Origin: Cyclina sinensis | Taxonomy: Eukaryota; Mollusca; Bivalvia; Venerida; Veneridae | DNA: 64,000 nt | Reading direction: 5' to 3' | Assembly: GCA_012932295.1 (NCBI GenBank) | Contig: JAAONU010000013.1 | Location: 5,626,603 to 5,690,602, forward strand | Notes under the pieces: model-generated | The model's input: the letters and a program-made list of their open reading frames with translations, nothing else | Databases searched by the model: none | What the model was told of the DNA's origin: nothing | Part shown: piece by piece, positions 1 to 10,376 of the stretch | Position numbering within the stretch: position 1 is the stretch's first letter | Layout of the letters: each line of letters opens with the position of its first letter | Made by a program: the position numbers and the translations under genes

Positions 1-364
1 AAACTGTGAGAAAGAGAGTAATGGCTTTTGGGCACTGCACCTTCCCACAATGAGATCTATTCACCTATGAAGTTTCAAGTTAAAATCTTCAATACCTTTC
101 GAGTTATGCCCAAGACAAGAATTAAGTATGAAAAATTACAAATGGCAATAACTCAAAAATTATGCAAAAGAGAGTAATGGTTCTTTGGCAATGCACCTTC
201 CCACAATGAGATCTCTTCACTTATGAAGTTTCAAGTTAATATCTTCAATACCTTTTGAGTTATGGCCCGGACAAGGTGTCCACACATATACACACACACA
301 CGCACATACAAACACACATACACACGGACAGGGTAAACACTATATGCCCATTGGGGCATAATAA
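1..364 (+). mobile_element. Family A element, 3' part (5' end outside window)
   Basis: Two diverged tandem units, about 155 bp apart, share the stretch CTTCCCACAATGAGATCT (near 41 and 197). Each ends with an AGTTATGCCC/AGTTATGGCCC-like phrase. A CA-rich microsatellite (about 280-327) follows instead of the usual GACGGAC tract. The copy closes with a small hairpin, TGCCCATTGGGGCA, then TAATAA at about 349-364. The tail layout matches the other A copies at 7.8-8.0 kb and 24.1-25.8 kb. Non-coding; the short open frame here is a by-product of the CA repeat. Confidence 0.7.
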
Positions 365-610
365 GCCAAAACTTCAAGTGTCCACTGAGACCTTGACCTT
401 TGAGTTAGCAACATGTTTCTTGGACGCAACATATGTCGACTTCATAAGATGATCACTTACGCCAAATTATATAAGAAACATTTCTATAAAGTTTGGTTAA
501 AAAAAGCCTTGTGGTTTAGGAGGAGATGTCATTTGAATTAAAATGTTGTCGATGGCAGACACAGGGTGATCACAATAGCTCACCCTGAGCATTTGCTCAG
601 GCGGACTAAA
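365..610 (+). mobile_element. Decayed 3' tail of a CTCACC-family element
   Basis: The phrase GAGGAGATGTCATTTGAAT is followed by GTTGTCGATGGCAGACA and then a terminal hairpin, CCTGAGCATTTGCTCAGG (about 583-602), ending GGACTAAAA. This is the standard tail of families B and C, with several substitutions. The GACGGAC tract is almost lost, so it is an old copy. Confidence 0.6.
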
Positions 611-1487
611 ATTAAAAATTTTGCACAAAGAGGTCCCCGGGGTCAGACCAATTCTGATACCAGGGACATAATTTGAACAAACTTGGAAGAGAACCTCTGG
701 CTGATGCCTAATGCAAAATGTCAAATTTCTATGTCTTGTCATTTCAGACAAGAAGATTTTTTTTAAAGTCTTCCCTATATAAGGCTATGTAAAATCAAGT
801 GACCCCCAGAGCATGACTGTTGATGATCCAAGGGACTATATTTGAACAATCTTAGTTAAGGACTGATCTTAAAGGCATATTTTGATCACACTTGGTAGAG
901 GACCTGTAGCTGATGTCTAAGGTTTCAGACAAGATGATTTCACTATTTAAGCCTATTTAAAATCAGTAACCCCCAGGGCAAGGTTATTAATGACCCAAGG
1001 GGCATTATTTGAACAATTTTATTACAGGACCTCAAGATGATGCTCCATGCAAAAAATCTTAGGTCTAAAATTTACAGTTTCTCACAAGAAGATTTTTAAA
1101 AATTAAATATTTTGCACTTGGGGTGGGGCCAATTCTGACCCCAGGGATATAACTTGAATAAACTTGGTAGAGGAACTCTGCTTGCTCTATGCAAAATGTC
1201 TAAGTTCTTGGCCTTGCGGTTTGAGACAAGGAGATTTTTTTAAAAGCCTACTTAAAATCAAGTGACCTCCAGATGATGCTCCATGCAAAAAATCTAGCTT
1301 CTAAAGTTTATGGTTTCTCACAAGAAGATTTTTAAAGATTAAATATCATCCACAAATAGGACCCCCAGAGTGAGGCCAATTCTGATCCCAAAGGCATAAT
1401 TTGAGATGATGCTTTCCACAAGACCTGTCCACAGACAGCATACCCCACATTTCTTAGTGTTGGATAATAAATAATAACCCAAGTCAA
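611..1487 (+). repeat. Diverged family B tandem array (~166-bp units)
   Basis: Units carry recognisable phrases: (GGG)GCATAATTTGAACAA, TTGGTAGAGG, GACAAGAAGATTTTTAAA and GACCCCCAGGGCA. They are much diverged and of uneven length compared with the array at 6.2-7.6 kb. No head or tail can be assigned. Non-coding. Confidence 0.6.
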
Positions 1488-2149
1488 ACAAGAGGCCCAA
1501 GCGAAAAAAATGAGTGGGGGAGGGCAAGTACCTAGTCATATAAGATGAAAAAAATCTGGTGGTGGGGTGGAGGTGGGGTGTAAAATGGTGGAGAGGTGGG
1601 GGGTTAATTGACCCCAGATGACCCATATTCGAACTTGAGCTAGAAATTATCGAACCAATCTCTCTGACAAATTTCCAGGATATTTTGACTGAAAATGTAG
1701 CCTCTAGAGCGTTTACAAAGTTTTTCGATATTTGGGCTCTGTGGCCTAGTTTTCGACTCAAGATGACCCATATTCAAACTTAAGCTAGAAACCATAGAAT
1801 TAAGATTTCTGACAAATTTCCAGGTTATTTGGAATTAAAATGTTACCTCTAAAGTGTTAACAAGATGTTTCTATATTTGGGCTCTGTGACCTAGTTTTTT
1901 AACCCAGATGACCCATATTCGAACTTGAGCTAGAAATCATAGAAGCAACCTTCCTGACAAATTTCCAGAATATTTGGGCTGAAAATGTAACCTCTAGAGC
2001 GTTAACAAGATTTTTCTATTTTTGGGCTCCATGACCTAGTTTTTGAACCCAGATGACCCATATTTGAACTCGAGCTAGAAATTATCGATAGAACCTTTCT
2101 GACAAATTTCCAGGATATTTGGACTGAAAAAGTAGCCTCTAAAGTGTTA
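1488..2149 (+). repeat. Family C array (~145-bp units) with G-rich leader
   Basis: A damaged head (ACAAGAGGCCCAAGCG) is followed by a G-rich stretch (1512-1610). From about 1605 there are C units of the form GACCCATATTCGAACTTGAGC / GACAAATTTCCAGGATATTT / GTGTTAACAAGG. The array stops at about 2150, where element W is inserted. Non-coding. Confidence 0.65.
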
Positions 2150-2616
2150 ACAAGGGCGATCAGTGATTACGTGTCGCCTGATGATGGCCAATTTAACAGT
2201 AGTATTGAGAGGTGATTGGACAGTTTGTAGGCTCAAATGCAATTTTTTATTCAAGGGCCATAACTCAGCCAAAAATCATTCAACCGAAAAACCTGTAAGA
2301 CATGTGCAAGTACTTGAGGCACAGAACAATCCTTTAACATTTTATTTTAATTGTTTTAGTAGTATAAGAGAAGTAGTCCGGACAAACTTTAAAAATAAAA
2401 ATCATTACAGGGCCATAACTCTGACAAAAATCATTGAACTGGAAAATGCTGACGATATGCACAACTAGACTTGGTACTGATCATTCCTGTAAAGTTTGGA
2501 TGAAATCGCATCATAGTTTCTGAGAAGTAGTCCGGACAAGTTTTGTGATGGACAGACAGTCAGACGATGGATAAGTGATCCTGTATGTCGTGGCTACTTC
2601 GTAGCAGGCGACACAA
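2150..2616 (+). mobile_element. Family W element with 9-bp inverted termini
   Basis: The head ACAAGGGCGATCAGTGAT is followed by GTGTCGCCT at 2171-2179. The exact inverse, AGGCGACAC, lies at 2606-2614 inside a terminal hairpin (GTCGTGGCTAC-TTC-GTAGCAGGCGAC). A GACAGACAGTCAGACGATGG tract precedes the hairpin. The body has two units containing CAAGGGCCATAACTC and AAAAATCATT. It is inserted in a family C array. It fits the general architecture of head, motif X, units, tract and hairpin with X. Confidence 0.7.
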
Positions 2617-2839
2617 AAAATAATGGAAAAAATTTGGTGGGGGAGATGAAAGGGGTGGGGGAGCGAGTACTGACCCATCTCATGTAAGTTAAAAGTTTAT
2701 TTCAAAGCTTAAGAAGTTCTTTTTTTTCGAATATAGGAGAAAAAAAGATATTTTTTCTGCCGGGGGGGGGGGGGGGGGGGGGGGCGGTGCGTAGAGGGGT
2801 GGGGGAGGAGTAAAGTAACTTTCTACCTATATATTTAAA
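2617..2839. repeat. G-rich low-complexity stretch with a 23-G run
   Basis: A purine-rich segment contains GGTGGGGGAGATG, GGGGTGGGGGAGCG, an uninterrupted run of 23 G (about 2762-2784), then GAGGGGTGGGGGAGG. A second G-rich patch of the same style lies at 1512-1610, on the other side of element W. Run lengths in such sequence are prone to assembly error. Confidence 0.75.
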
Positions 2840-2889
2840 ACAAAAGGGCCATGATTGCCCTTAATTGCTCATCTGAGTCTCATTGCTCA

Positions 2890-5071
2890 CAGGCTGGAAA
2901 GCGGCTTTTCATGAAAAAGTAGGAAAAAAATAGGAATGAGTTCAAGAACTAGAACTGTGTCCACAGGACACGGATGCCCCCACTATGCATAAGTGCTCAT
3001 AAACAAGAGCATGTATATCCTCTATGTAAGATTTTTTCTGTACATATACCTAAAACGATCTACAGGTAACCTTATGTACATGTTAAATTAAATTACAAAT
3101 GTAAAATTTATATGTTCAATTATTTATATGGTATATAGTGAAAAAATCAACAAAGGGCCATAATTCTGTTAAATTTGGTCGTAACAAAAATTCCTTCCTT
3201 TACTATCATCTACACATTAAGGTTGTTCATCCCTGGAAGTTTAAGCAAAATCTGCCATCCGGTTTAAGAGGAGTTGCGTTCACAAAATTTCTATATGGTA
3301 TATAGTGAAAAAATCAACAAAGGGCCATAATTCTGTTAAATTTGGTCCCAGCAAAAATTCCTTCCTTTACTACCATCTACACATTAAGGTTGTTCATCCC
3401 TGGAAGTTTAAGCAAAATCTACCATCCGGTTTAGGAGGAGTTGCGTTCACAAAATTTCTAGTGAAAAAATCAACAAAGGGCCATAATTCTGTTAAATTTG
3501 GTCGCAGCGAAAATTCCTTCCTTTACTACTATCTACACATTAAGGTTGTTCATCCCTGGAAGTTTATGCAAAATCTGCCATCCGGTTTAAGAGGAGTTGC
3601 GTTCACAAGATTTCGGGACGTACGGACGGATGGACAGACGTACGGACGGACGGATGGACAAGTGCAACGCTATATGCTCCCCACTTTGTGGGGGCATAAA
3701 AAAGTAGGAAAAAAGTAGGGAAAAAGTAGGAATTTGACCACAAAAAGTAGGAATAAATTTAAGAAACTTACCAAGAAATCTTGTATAAATTAACTCACTT
3801 TAGCAATGCAGAACATTTCAGAAAAACGGCAGTCACATGATATAAGGGCTGTCTTACTTCAGGAGGCTCTAAGATCTTTTGTACATGCTGCTGTCAACCT
3901 GAAATTTTTGTTTTTCTATTTATTTATACAACTGAAGATTTCAAACAAACTATAAAATACAGTGAAAGTACATTTCAGTGCTGTTCTACAGATAGAGACT
4001 GAGAACCAGGTGGTTAAATTCTTTAGGTGGTAAATTTTTTTTCTAAAATGTTGCTTAGAACAGGCTATTTTTTAGTGCACTAAATGTGACCTGCCAGGAA
4101 AAATAGAACAAAATGCAGACAAAACTTCAATTTCAGACTTCAGTCATGGGACACCAAGCAGCTCAGTGTCTTTCTCAGGAACAGCTGATGCATGCTGGAT
4201 CAAAATTATGTACCTAGATGTGTAAATCTAATTCTAGTCTTCCATCATGGAACCAAACTCAAGTTGGTCAATGCAGATTGTTCTACCTAACCTTGTTTTG
4301 AAATCAATGACCAACTAAATTTAAAAGACACAGCAAATTAAACATATCTATTGCTATTATGTTCATTTTACTAAATAAACTGTGGTAATCAGTGATTTTC
4401 TGAAAGAATTACTTTTACTCATAATTGAGGTTTTAGTATAAGTATTTCTCCTCACTCATTATGCACCTATCAATGCAAACATGGATAATCAGAAACTTTT
4501 AACAGAAAGAAAATCTAAAATCCTACACATGTGTCATTATTTCTTACAGAAAAAGTAAATTCTGTACAAAGGCATAACATTTCAAATGAAATTTCAAAAT
4601 ATTTAAAATAAAAGTATCCTAATCCTAGTATCCCTACCAGACCTATTGATAGGTGCATAATTCCCCCTCAGTTTGCACATCATTGGGGCATATAGAATTT
4701 CTAGAGTGCACATCATTCACATAAAAGGCAACATACAAGTTCAAAATGTTTTTTAACTCCAACTTACCTTTTAGGCAAGAATATTCAGCAGTTCACACAC
4801 ATTTAGAAAGGCACCAGCTTGCATAAGAGGTCAACAGAAGCATGTTCAACGACTCCTTAAGAACCTTAACAATAGTATAACAGTATATACCATCAATCCT
4901 TATATCATGTAGCACATTTCATTCTGCAAAAGACTTAAACATGTTGATATATACATTTTTTAGTTTCATTTTGATTCAAAAAGTAGGAATAGTAGGAATA
5001 TTTTTAAAAAAGTAGGAAAAAAGTAGGAGTATGTCAAAAAAGTAGGAAAAGTAGGACTACTTTCAAGCCTG
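2890..5071. mobile_element. 2.18-kb non-coding DNA transposon with TIRs and 6-bp target duplication
   Basis: The left end is CAGGCTGGAAAG. The right end, CTTTCAAGCCTG, is its inverse with one mismatch. The flanks are TGCTCA at 2884-2889 and 5072-5077, and the uninterrupted K head has a single TGCTCA. Both ends carry GTAGGAAAAA-type subrepeats (2921-2950, 3700-3760, 4976-5066). I see no long open frame, so it is non-autonomous. A 6-bp duplication is known for groups such as IS3EU or Dada; the superfamily here is not established. The interior (3770-4975) shows no gene. Confidence 0.75.
2947..3698 (+). mobile_element. Family J element nested in the TIR transposon
   Basis: The head AACTAGAACT is followed by a perfect hairpin, GTGTCC-ACA-GGACAC (2957-2971), then motif ATGCCCCCAC. 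Three units (about 150-170 bp) carry CAACAAAGGGCCATAATTC and GTTGTTCATCCCTGGAAG. A GGACGGATGGACAGACG tract precedes the terminal hairpin TGCTCCCCAC-TTT-GTGGGGGCA (3675-3696) and ATAA. The right arm of that hairpin complements the head motif. The repeated open frame at 3305-3718 is an artefact of the units. Confidence 0.8.
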
Positions 5072-5380
5072 TGCTCATGTTACAAGTATCATTACTGGTT
5101 GTTATGGGTGTTCGTTTTTCGCAAGTTTGAATAAGTTTAAAATAGGTTTGAAGATTTTGGGTGTAATGGTACTCAAATGCTTTAGCAGAAATAGTTTTAT
5201 TCTACAGGTCCCAGTGAACTTTACCTTTGACCTACAGACCCCAAAAACAATAGGGTTCTTCTAATACAACTACCCTATGAAGTTTGAAGGTTCTGAGTGT
5301 AATGGTACTCTAGTTACTGAGCAAAAATAGTTATCACTTTACAGGTCCCTGTGACCTTGACTTTTAACCTACTGACCACA

Positions 5381-5878
5381 ACAAGAGCTTGTCAAAGCAA
5401 CAGTCCCCTACCGGTGCAAAGTCCATCTCCCTTACTCCAACCCATATGTGGAAATTGACTAAAGAATTCGTCTGAGACATGCATAATCTCCATATGATCC
5501 TCTATCCATGTACAAAGTATCATCAAAGAAGAAAACGTCATAGGTCAAGGTCATTTAGAGGTTAAGGTCACAGAAATATATGCTGTTGAAAAGGTCTTAT
5601 TAAAGGGGTTGTTGTGACCAAGTTTGAAGTAATTCTGTTCAGAAATAAGGAAATTATGGCCAAACTTATAGTTTTTGGACAAGAAAACTTTAAAGGTCAA
5701 GGTCATTCAGAGGTCAAGGTCACAGAAATGTACTTCATTGGAATGGTCTTGTCCAAGGTATTCTTGTGGCCTAGTTTGAAGTAATTCCATTCAGTAGTAA
5801 GGACAATATGGCCAATGGAAAAGTTTTCAGAGGAAATGACTGATAAACGGACGGACAGTTCCCCCTTTAGGTTCATAA
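5381..5878 (+). mobile_element. Family P element (copy 1)
   Basis: The head ACAAGAGCTTGTCAAAGCAA is followed by CAGTCCCCTACCGG. Units contain GGTCAAGGTCATTCAGAGG and GTCAAGGTCACAGAAATGTA. A short GGACGGACAG tract and a weak tail (GTTCCCCCTTTAGGTTCATAA) close it at about 5878. The hairpin between GCTTGTC and GACAAAGC is complete in copy 2 (30439-30456) but shortened here. It interrupts K. Confidence 0.7.
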
Positions 5879-6175
5879 ACAAGAGGGCCATGATGGCCCT
5901 GTATCGCTCACCTGAGTATGACTGCTTTTAACAAAGTTGCTATGGACCTGGACTGGTTAATTGACCCCAGATGACCCATATTCGAACTTGACCTAGAAAT
6001 TATTGAAACAATCTCTTTGACAAATTTTAAGGTTATTTGTACTGAAAATGTTACCTCTAGAGTGTTAACAAGGTTTTTCCATATTTGGGCTCTATGACAA
6101 TGCATGCCGACGCATCCTGACAATCAATGATCCCAAAAGCTCACCCTTGTGCACTTTATGCTCAGGTAAGCTAAC
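5879..6175 (+). mobile_element. Short family C element, head and tail with about one unit
   Basis: The head is ACAAGAGGGCCATGATGGCC with CGCTCACCTGAG. One C unit follows (GACCCATATTCGAACTTGACC; GTGTTAACAAGG). The tail ATGCATGCCGACGCATCC then leads to AAGCTCACCC...GCTCAGGTAAGCTAA. The almost palindromic AGGGCCATGATGGCCCT is the head hairpin. It is a useful minimal example of the architecture. Confidence 0.7.
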
Positions 6176-7825
6176 AAAACGAAACAGGAGTTCTTGATGG
6201 AATTGAATTCTATCTAAGCTCTATGCCTTTTGGTTTCTGATGTGAAGACTTTTAAAACTTTTTCCTATATAACTCTATGTAAACAAGTGACCCCCGGGGC
6301 AGGGACTATTTTGACCCAGGGGCTATGATTTGAACAAACTTAGTAGAGGTCCACTGGACAATGCTACACACCAAATATCTAAACTCTAGGCCTTGCGGTT
6401 TCTGACAAGAAGATTTCTAAATGTTTTTCCTATATAGCTCTATGTAAAACATGTGACCCCTGGGGCGGGGCCAGTTTTGTTCCCAGGAGCCATGATTTGA
6501 ACAAACTTGGTAAAGGTCCACTGGACAATGCTGCACACCAAATATCTAAACTCTTGGCCTTGTGGTTTCTGACAAGAAGATTTTTAAGTTTTCCCTATAT
6601 AAATCTATGTAAAATCAACTGACCCCTGGGGTCAGTTTTGACCCCAGGGTCATAATTTGAATAAACTTGGTAGAGGTCCACTAGATGATGCTACACACCA
6701 AATATCTAAACTCTAGGCCTTGCGGTTTCTGACAAGAAGATTTTTTAAAGTTTTTCCTATATAACTCTATGTAAAACATGTGACCTCTGGGGTGGGGCCA
6801 TTTTTGACCCAGGAGCCATGATTTGAACAAACTTGGTAAAGGTCCACTGGACAATGCTGCACACCAAATATCTAAACTCTAGGCCTTGCGGTTTCTGACA
6901 AGAAGATTTTTTAAAGTTTTTCCTATATAACTCTATGTAAAACATGTGACCTCTGGGGTGGGGCCATTTTTGACCCAGGAGCCATGATTTGAACAAACTT
7001 GGTAAAGGTCCACTGGACAATGCTGCACACCAAATATCTAAACTCTAGGCCTTGCGGTTTCTGACAAGAAGATTTTTTAAAGTTTTTCCTATATAACTCT
7101 ATGTAAAACATGTGACCTCTGGGGTGGGGCCATTTTTGACCCAGGAGCCATGATTTGAACAAACTTGGTAAAGGTCCACTGGACAATGCTGCACACCAAA
7201 TATCTAAACTCTAGGCCTTGCGGTTTCTGACAAGAAGATTTTTTAAAGTTTTTCCTATATAACTCTATGTAAAACATGTGACCCCTGGGGCGGTGCCATT
7301 TTTGACCCAGGAGCCATGATTTGAACAAACTTGGTAAAGGTCCACTGGACAATTCTGCACACCAAATATCTTAACTCTAGGCCTTGTGGTTTCTGACAAG
7401 AAGATTTTTAAGTTTTCCCTATATAAATCTATGTAAAATCAACTGACCCCTGGGGTGGGGTCAGTTTTGACCCCAGGGTCATAATTTGAACAAACTTGGT
7501 AGAGGTCCACTAGATGATGCTTCATACCAAATATCTAAGCTCCAGGTCTTGGGGTTTCGGAGAAGAAGATTTTTAAAGATCCAACTTTTAAAATCTTACA
7601 TGTATTTTAGCTCCAGTGAACCAGAAATGCAATGGACCAGAACCATTTGAACAATATTGGTAGAGCTTTATGCAAAGAACATCCCAGGCAAGTTTCATTT
7701 AATTTGGCCCTTTGGTTTCAGAGGAGATGTCATTTGAATGAAAAGTTGATGACGGACAAATGGACGGATTGACGGACGGATGACGGACAAAGACTGATCA
7801 GAAAACACACCCTGAGCACTTTGTG
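6176..7825 (+). repeat. Family B tandem array, 166-bp units, with tail
   Basis: Successive units read CATGATTTGAACAAACTTGG, GTCCACTGGACAATGCTGCA, CTAGGCCTTGCGGTTTCTGA and TTCCTATATAACTCTATG. Three units at about 6757-7352 are nearly identical at an exact 166-bp spacing; outer units are more diverged. The tail (about 7620-7825) has GAGGAGATGTCATTTGAATG, a GACGGACGGATGACGGAC tract and a decayed CACCCTGAGCACTTTGTGC hairpin. The repeated 87-residue open frames here are shadows of the unit. Confidence 0.8.
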
Positions 7826-8003
7826 CAGAGTTATGGTTATTATGCATTCCACTTCTACTCAATAAAATCTATCTACCTACAAAGTTTCTTGTTGATACTT
7901 CTTCTAGTTTCAGAGTTATGTCCCAGACAAGAAAATGCGGACAGATGGACATACAGATGGACAAAGCGGCGACTATATGCTCTCCCTTTGGGGAACATAA
8001 AAA
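7826..8003 (+). mobile_element. Family A tail fragment
   Basis: One A-like unit (AGAGTTATGGTTATTATGCA; TTTCAGAGTTATGTCCCAGA) is followed by a GGACAGATGGACATACAGATGG tract in degenerate form. A terminal hairpin close to TGCTCTCCC-TTT-GGGGAACA then leads into ATAAAA. No head is present, so it is a 5'-truncated copy fused to the B tail. Confidence 0.65.
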
Positions 8004-9300
8004 AACCATGCCTACATGTACCTGTCTTCTAAAATGAAGTTATCCAAAACTCAGATTCATCTATTTTCAAGTAAATGTCAACACTCGTATAGAAATATCA
8101 GAAATCAGATTGATCAAATACAAGAAACAAGCCCCCCAAAAAAAGCAGAGTGAACTTTGGTCAAAGTTTACTTAAAGCTTTCACCTACACTTAAGGATTT
8201 AAAACTCAGAGGAAGAACAATCAGTGATTCTATGAAGTAATTTGAAACAAATTCAATATTCTGAGTTTTTTGTAACATTAAATGTTCCCATTAAATTATA
8301 ATCTCTTATTGCATACTGCTAAAATTTCAGGGCACTTAGCAAAGTAGGGGTGTTGTTATTCTTCAGAACCTTCCTTAAACCAATTAATACATCAACTTAA
8401 ATGACATTATACAACAGTATACATTTGTTGTCCGCTATGAAAAAGAAACTAAAATGATTTCCTATGAAAACTGTGTTATTAACCTTCAGAAATAAATAAT
8501 TTTGTTACAAGTTAATCAAAGAGGTATTAATTGGATACAAAATTTGTACTCAAATACCGTCACTACTTAAATATTTGATTATCTGGGTAACTTTCCCATT
8601 CCTAATTTCCTTCGAAGTTCTGGTATTTATGAAATGCAGTTTTATATTTAAATGCTTACCTTGTCATCATATCATATCCACCATCCTAAAAAAACCAATG
8701 GCTACCTACCATACAGATTTCACACTCAAGTTAATTTGAAGGAATTACTACTTAATGGAGGAATAAGTAAAAAAGAAGAACCTTTTTCAAACTCATAACA
8801 TAGATTGTATCATCATCCGCTTTCTCTATGGCTGTTATATTCACCCCAGAATGCACCACTGTTTGGCTGTAGACTGTCAACGACATGTTCAGTGGGTGGA
8901 AGTTCATCTGAAATAGTAACAACTCCATTTTTAAATATTTACTTGCTTTTCAAACATGCACAGAACACTGCCTTGCTTTCTTAAGTTTCTTTTCTACAGG
9001 AAAAGTGAATACCGGTAAACTTGAAGCCTCTAAATAAAAACACTTCCTACATCTAGAATCACTTGTACAAAGGTCTCAAGGAGAAGTGGTTGATGGGTTC
9101 AAATGTCAGAATCCAAAACCCACAACTTTTGCTGGTTCAAATCCAACACTGGGTGTTACTTTTACATGTAGACCTTGACAATTCTGCTTCCTTTCATATT
9201 AGGCAAATTTTGGCCACCCTAGACAATTTCCTTATATAATTTTATCAAGGGGTACAATTCCCTTCTGTCAATTTTATGTAATTATTTTTTGTTCTTTTAA
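8004..9300. other. Low-copy intronic DNA around plexin-like exon 3
   Basis: This stretch has none of the tandem units and looks like ordinary AT-rich intron sequence. It contains the coding exon at 8782-8907 (minus) and a possible 26-nt micro-exon at 8660-8685 (minus). I found no other exon in it by reading both strands; in particular, no sequence that would encode the CGWC core of a PSI domain. Confidence 0.6.
8782..8907 (-). CDS. Plexin-like receptor, coding exon 3 (end of sema domain)
   Basis: On the minus strand a clean acceptor (TTGTTACTATTTCAG) precedes 42 codons in one open frame, starting MNFHPLNM and ending DDDTIYVMSLKK. The ending corresponds to the last strand of a plexin sema domain, where family members read LYVMT-x-KK-V before the PSI cysteines. 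Vertebrate plexins, as I recall them, also have an intron at about this point. Exon 2 ends at the family's GTSDGxLLK-type motif, so this exon is its natural continuation, with phase 0 on both sides. It contains an N-glycosylation site (NMS, residues 7-9) and another (NIT, 23-25). The donor after AAAAAG is GTTCTT, a weak match to consensus, so the 3' boundary is less certain than the 5' one. The next expected piece (V-x-x-VPV-x-x-C and the PSI domain) is not in the window. Confidence 0.7.
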
Positions 9301-10355
9301 ACAAGAGGGCAATGATGGCATTAGATTGCTCACCTGAATACTTTGCCTTTGAGTCTGCTGTTGAGCTAACATTAAAAGCATTTTTAAAGATATACTATGC
9401 CCATCTTTCCATAAAATACTTTTATTGCAGAAATTAATTGAAATCTAGTAAATTCTTACTGAATATGTCTAATTAGGCATTATTCTCCCGTAGACTACCG
9501 ATTTTGGGCAATCAAAATTCCCCTCCCGCTCGGGGCTTACATTCTACCAACTTTATTCATAACATCCAAAAACAAATTTTTTCCAAACACCTGAGTGATA
9601 TTGTAAACAATATTTTGACTGGTTTACCAATAAAGGTCACTGTGACCTTGACCTTTAACCTACTGATCACAAAATAAAAAGGGGTCATTCACTCAATGTG
9701 TGCAACCATTACATGAATTTTGAAGTCTCTACGACAATTGGTTGTCGAATTACAAAGTGTCAATGATTCTAAACATTTATGTCACTGTGACCTTGACCTT
9801 TGACATACTGACCCCAAAATGTATAGGGGTCATCTACTCAATGTGTGCAATCATGATAGAAGTCTTTATAACAAATGACTGTCAAGTTACATGGCAGAAA
9901 TGGTTTTCAATATTAAGGTCCTTGACCTTGAACTTTGACTACTGACCTCAAAATAAATAGGGGTCATTCACTCAATGTATGCAAATATTACATGAATTTT
10001 GAAGTCTCTGTGACAAATGCTTGTCGAGTTACAGAGTGTAAATGATTCTAAACATACTGAGCCCAAAATGTGTATATTAAATGTGTGCAATCATGATATA
10101 AAGTTCAAAGTGTCTATAAAAAATGATTGTCAAGTTACATGGCAGCAATGGTTTTCAATGTTTAGGTGTATGTGACCTTGACCTTTGAACTTCTGACTCA
10201 AAAATCAATAGGGGTTATCCACTCAATGTAGGCAATAATCAAATGAAGGTTAAAGACTGTTAGGCAAAAGAGTACTCAAGATATCCTCCAGAAACAAATT
10301 GCTAATGGAGGGACAGACAGATGGACTGTAACATAATATGCACCCTTTGGGCATA
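9301..10355 (+). mobile_element. Family M element
   Basis: The head is ACAAGAGGGCAATGATGGCA with TTGCTCACCTGAATACTTTG. Units (about 145 bp) carry GTGACCTTGACCTTTGAC, AATAGGGGTCATTCACTCAA and GTTACAGAGTGTAAATGATT. The tail is GGAGGGACAGACAGATGGAC followed by a weak hairpin, ATGCACCCTTTGGGCATA, and AAAAG. It lies in the intron downstream of exon 2 and upstream of exon 3. Confidence 0.7.
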
Positions 10356-10376
10356 TAAAAAGCAAAGTGTAATAAA

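Larger units (their letters stand above)
2840..5380 (+). mobile_element. Family K element, split by a nested TIR transposon
   Basis: The head, ACAAAAGGGCCATGATTGCC with CTCATCTGAGTCTCATTGCTCA, occupies 2840-2889. The element resumes at 5072 with TGCTCATGTTACAAGTATC and continues with K units (GTGTAATGGTACTC, TGACCTACAGACCCC) until family P interrupts it at 5381. Intact K heads at 51.18, 56.67 and 63.0 kb read straight across the interrupted point, which defines the insertion exactly. Confidence 0.75.

Noticed and set aside
281..330. CA-repeat encoded histidine-rich peptide (255-452)
   Set aside because: The frame simply translates the microsatellite and the hairpin tail of family A.
3860..3900. 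Possible minus-strand exon between an acceptor-like TTTCAG and a donor-like GTAAGA
   Set aside because: All three frames contain a stop within about 40 bases and none matches the expected next plexin segment.
4745..4860. Possible minus-strand exon ending in AAAAG|GTAAGT
   Set aside because: The donor is good but the upstream frames are closed after a few codons and there is no plexin PSI cysteine pattern; it also lies inside the TIR transposon.
6757..7352. Overlapping, identical 87-residue minus-strand open frames
   Set aside because: They recur exactly with the 166-bp repeat unit and lack any family resemblance; they are shadows of family B units.
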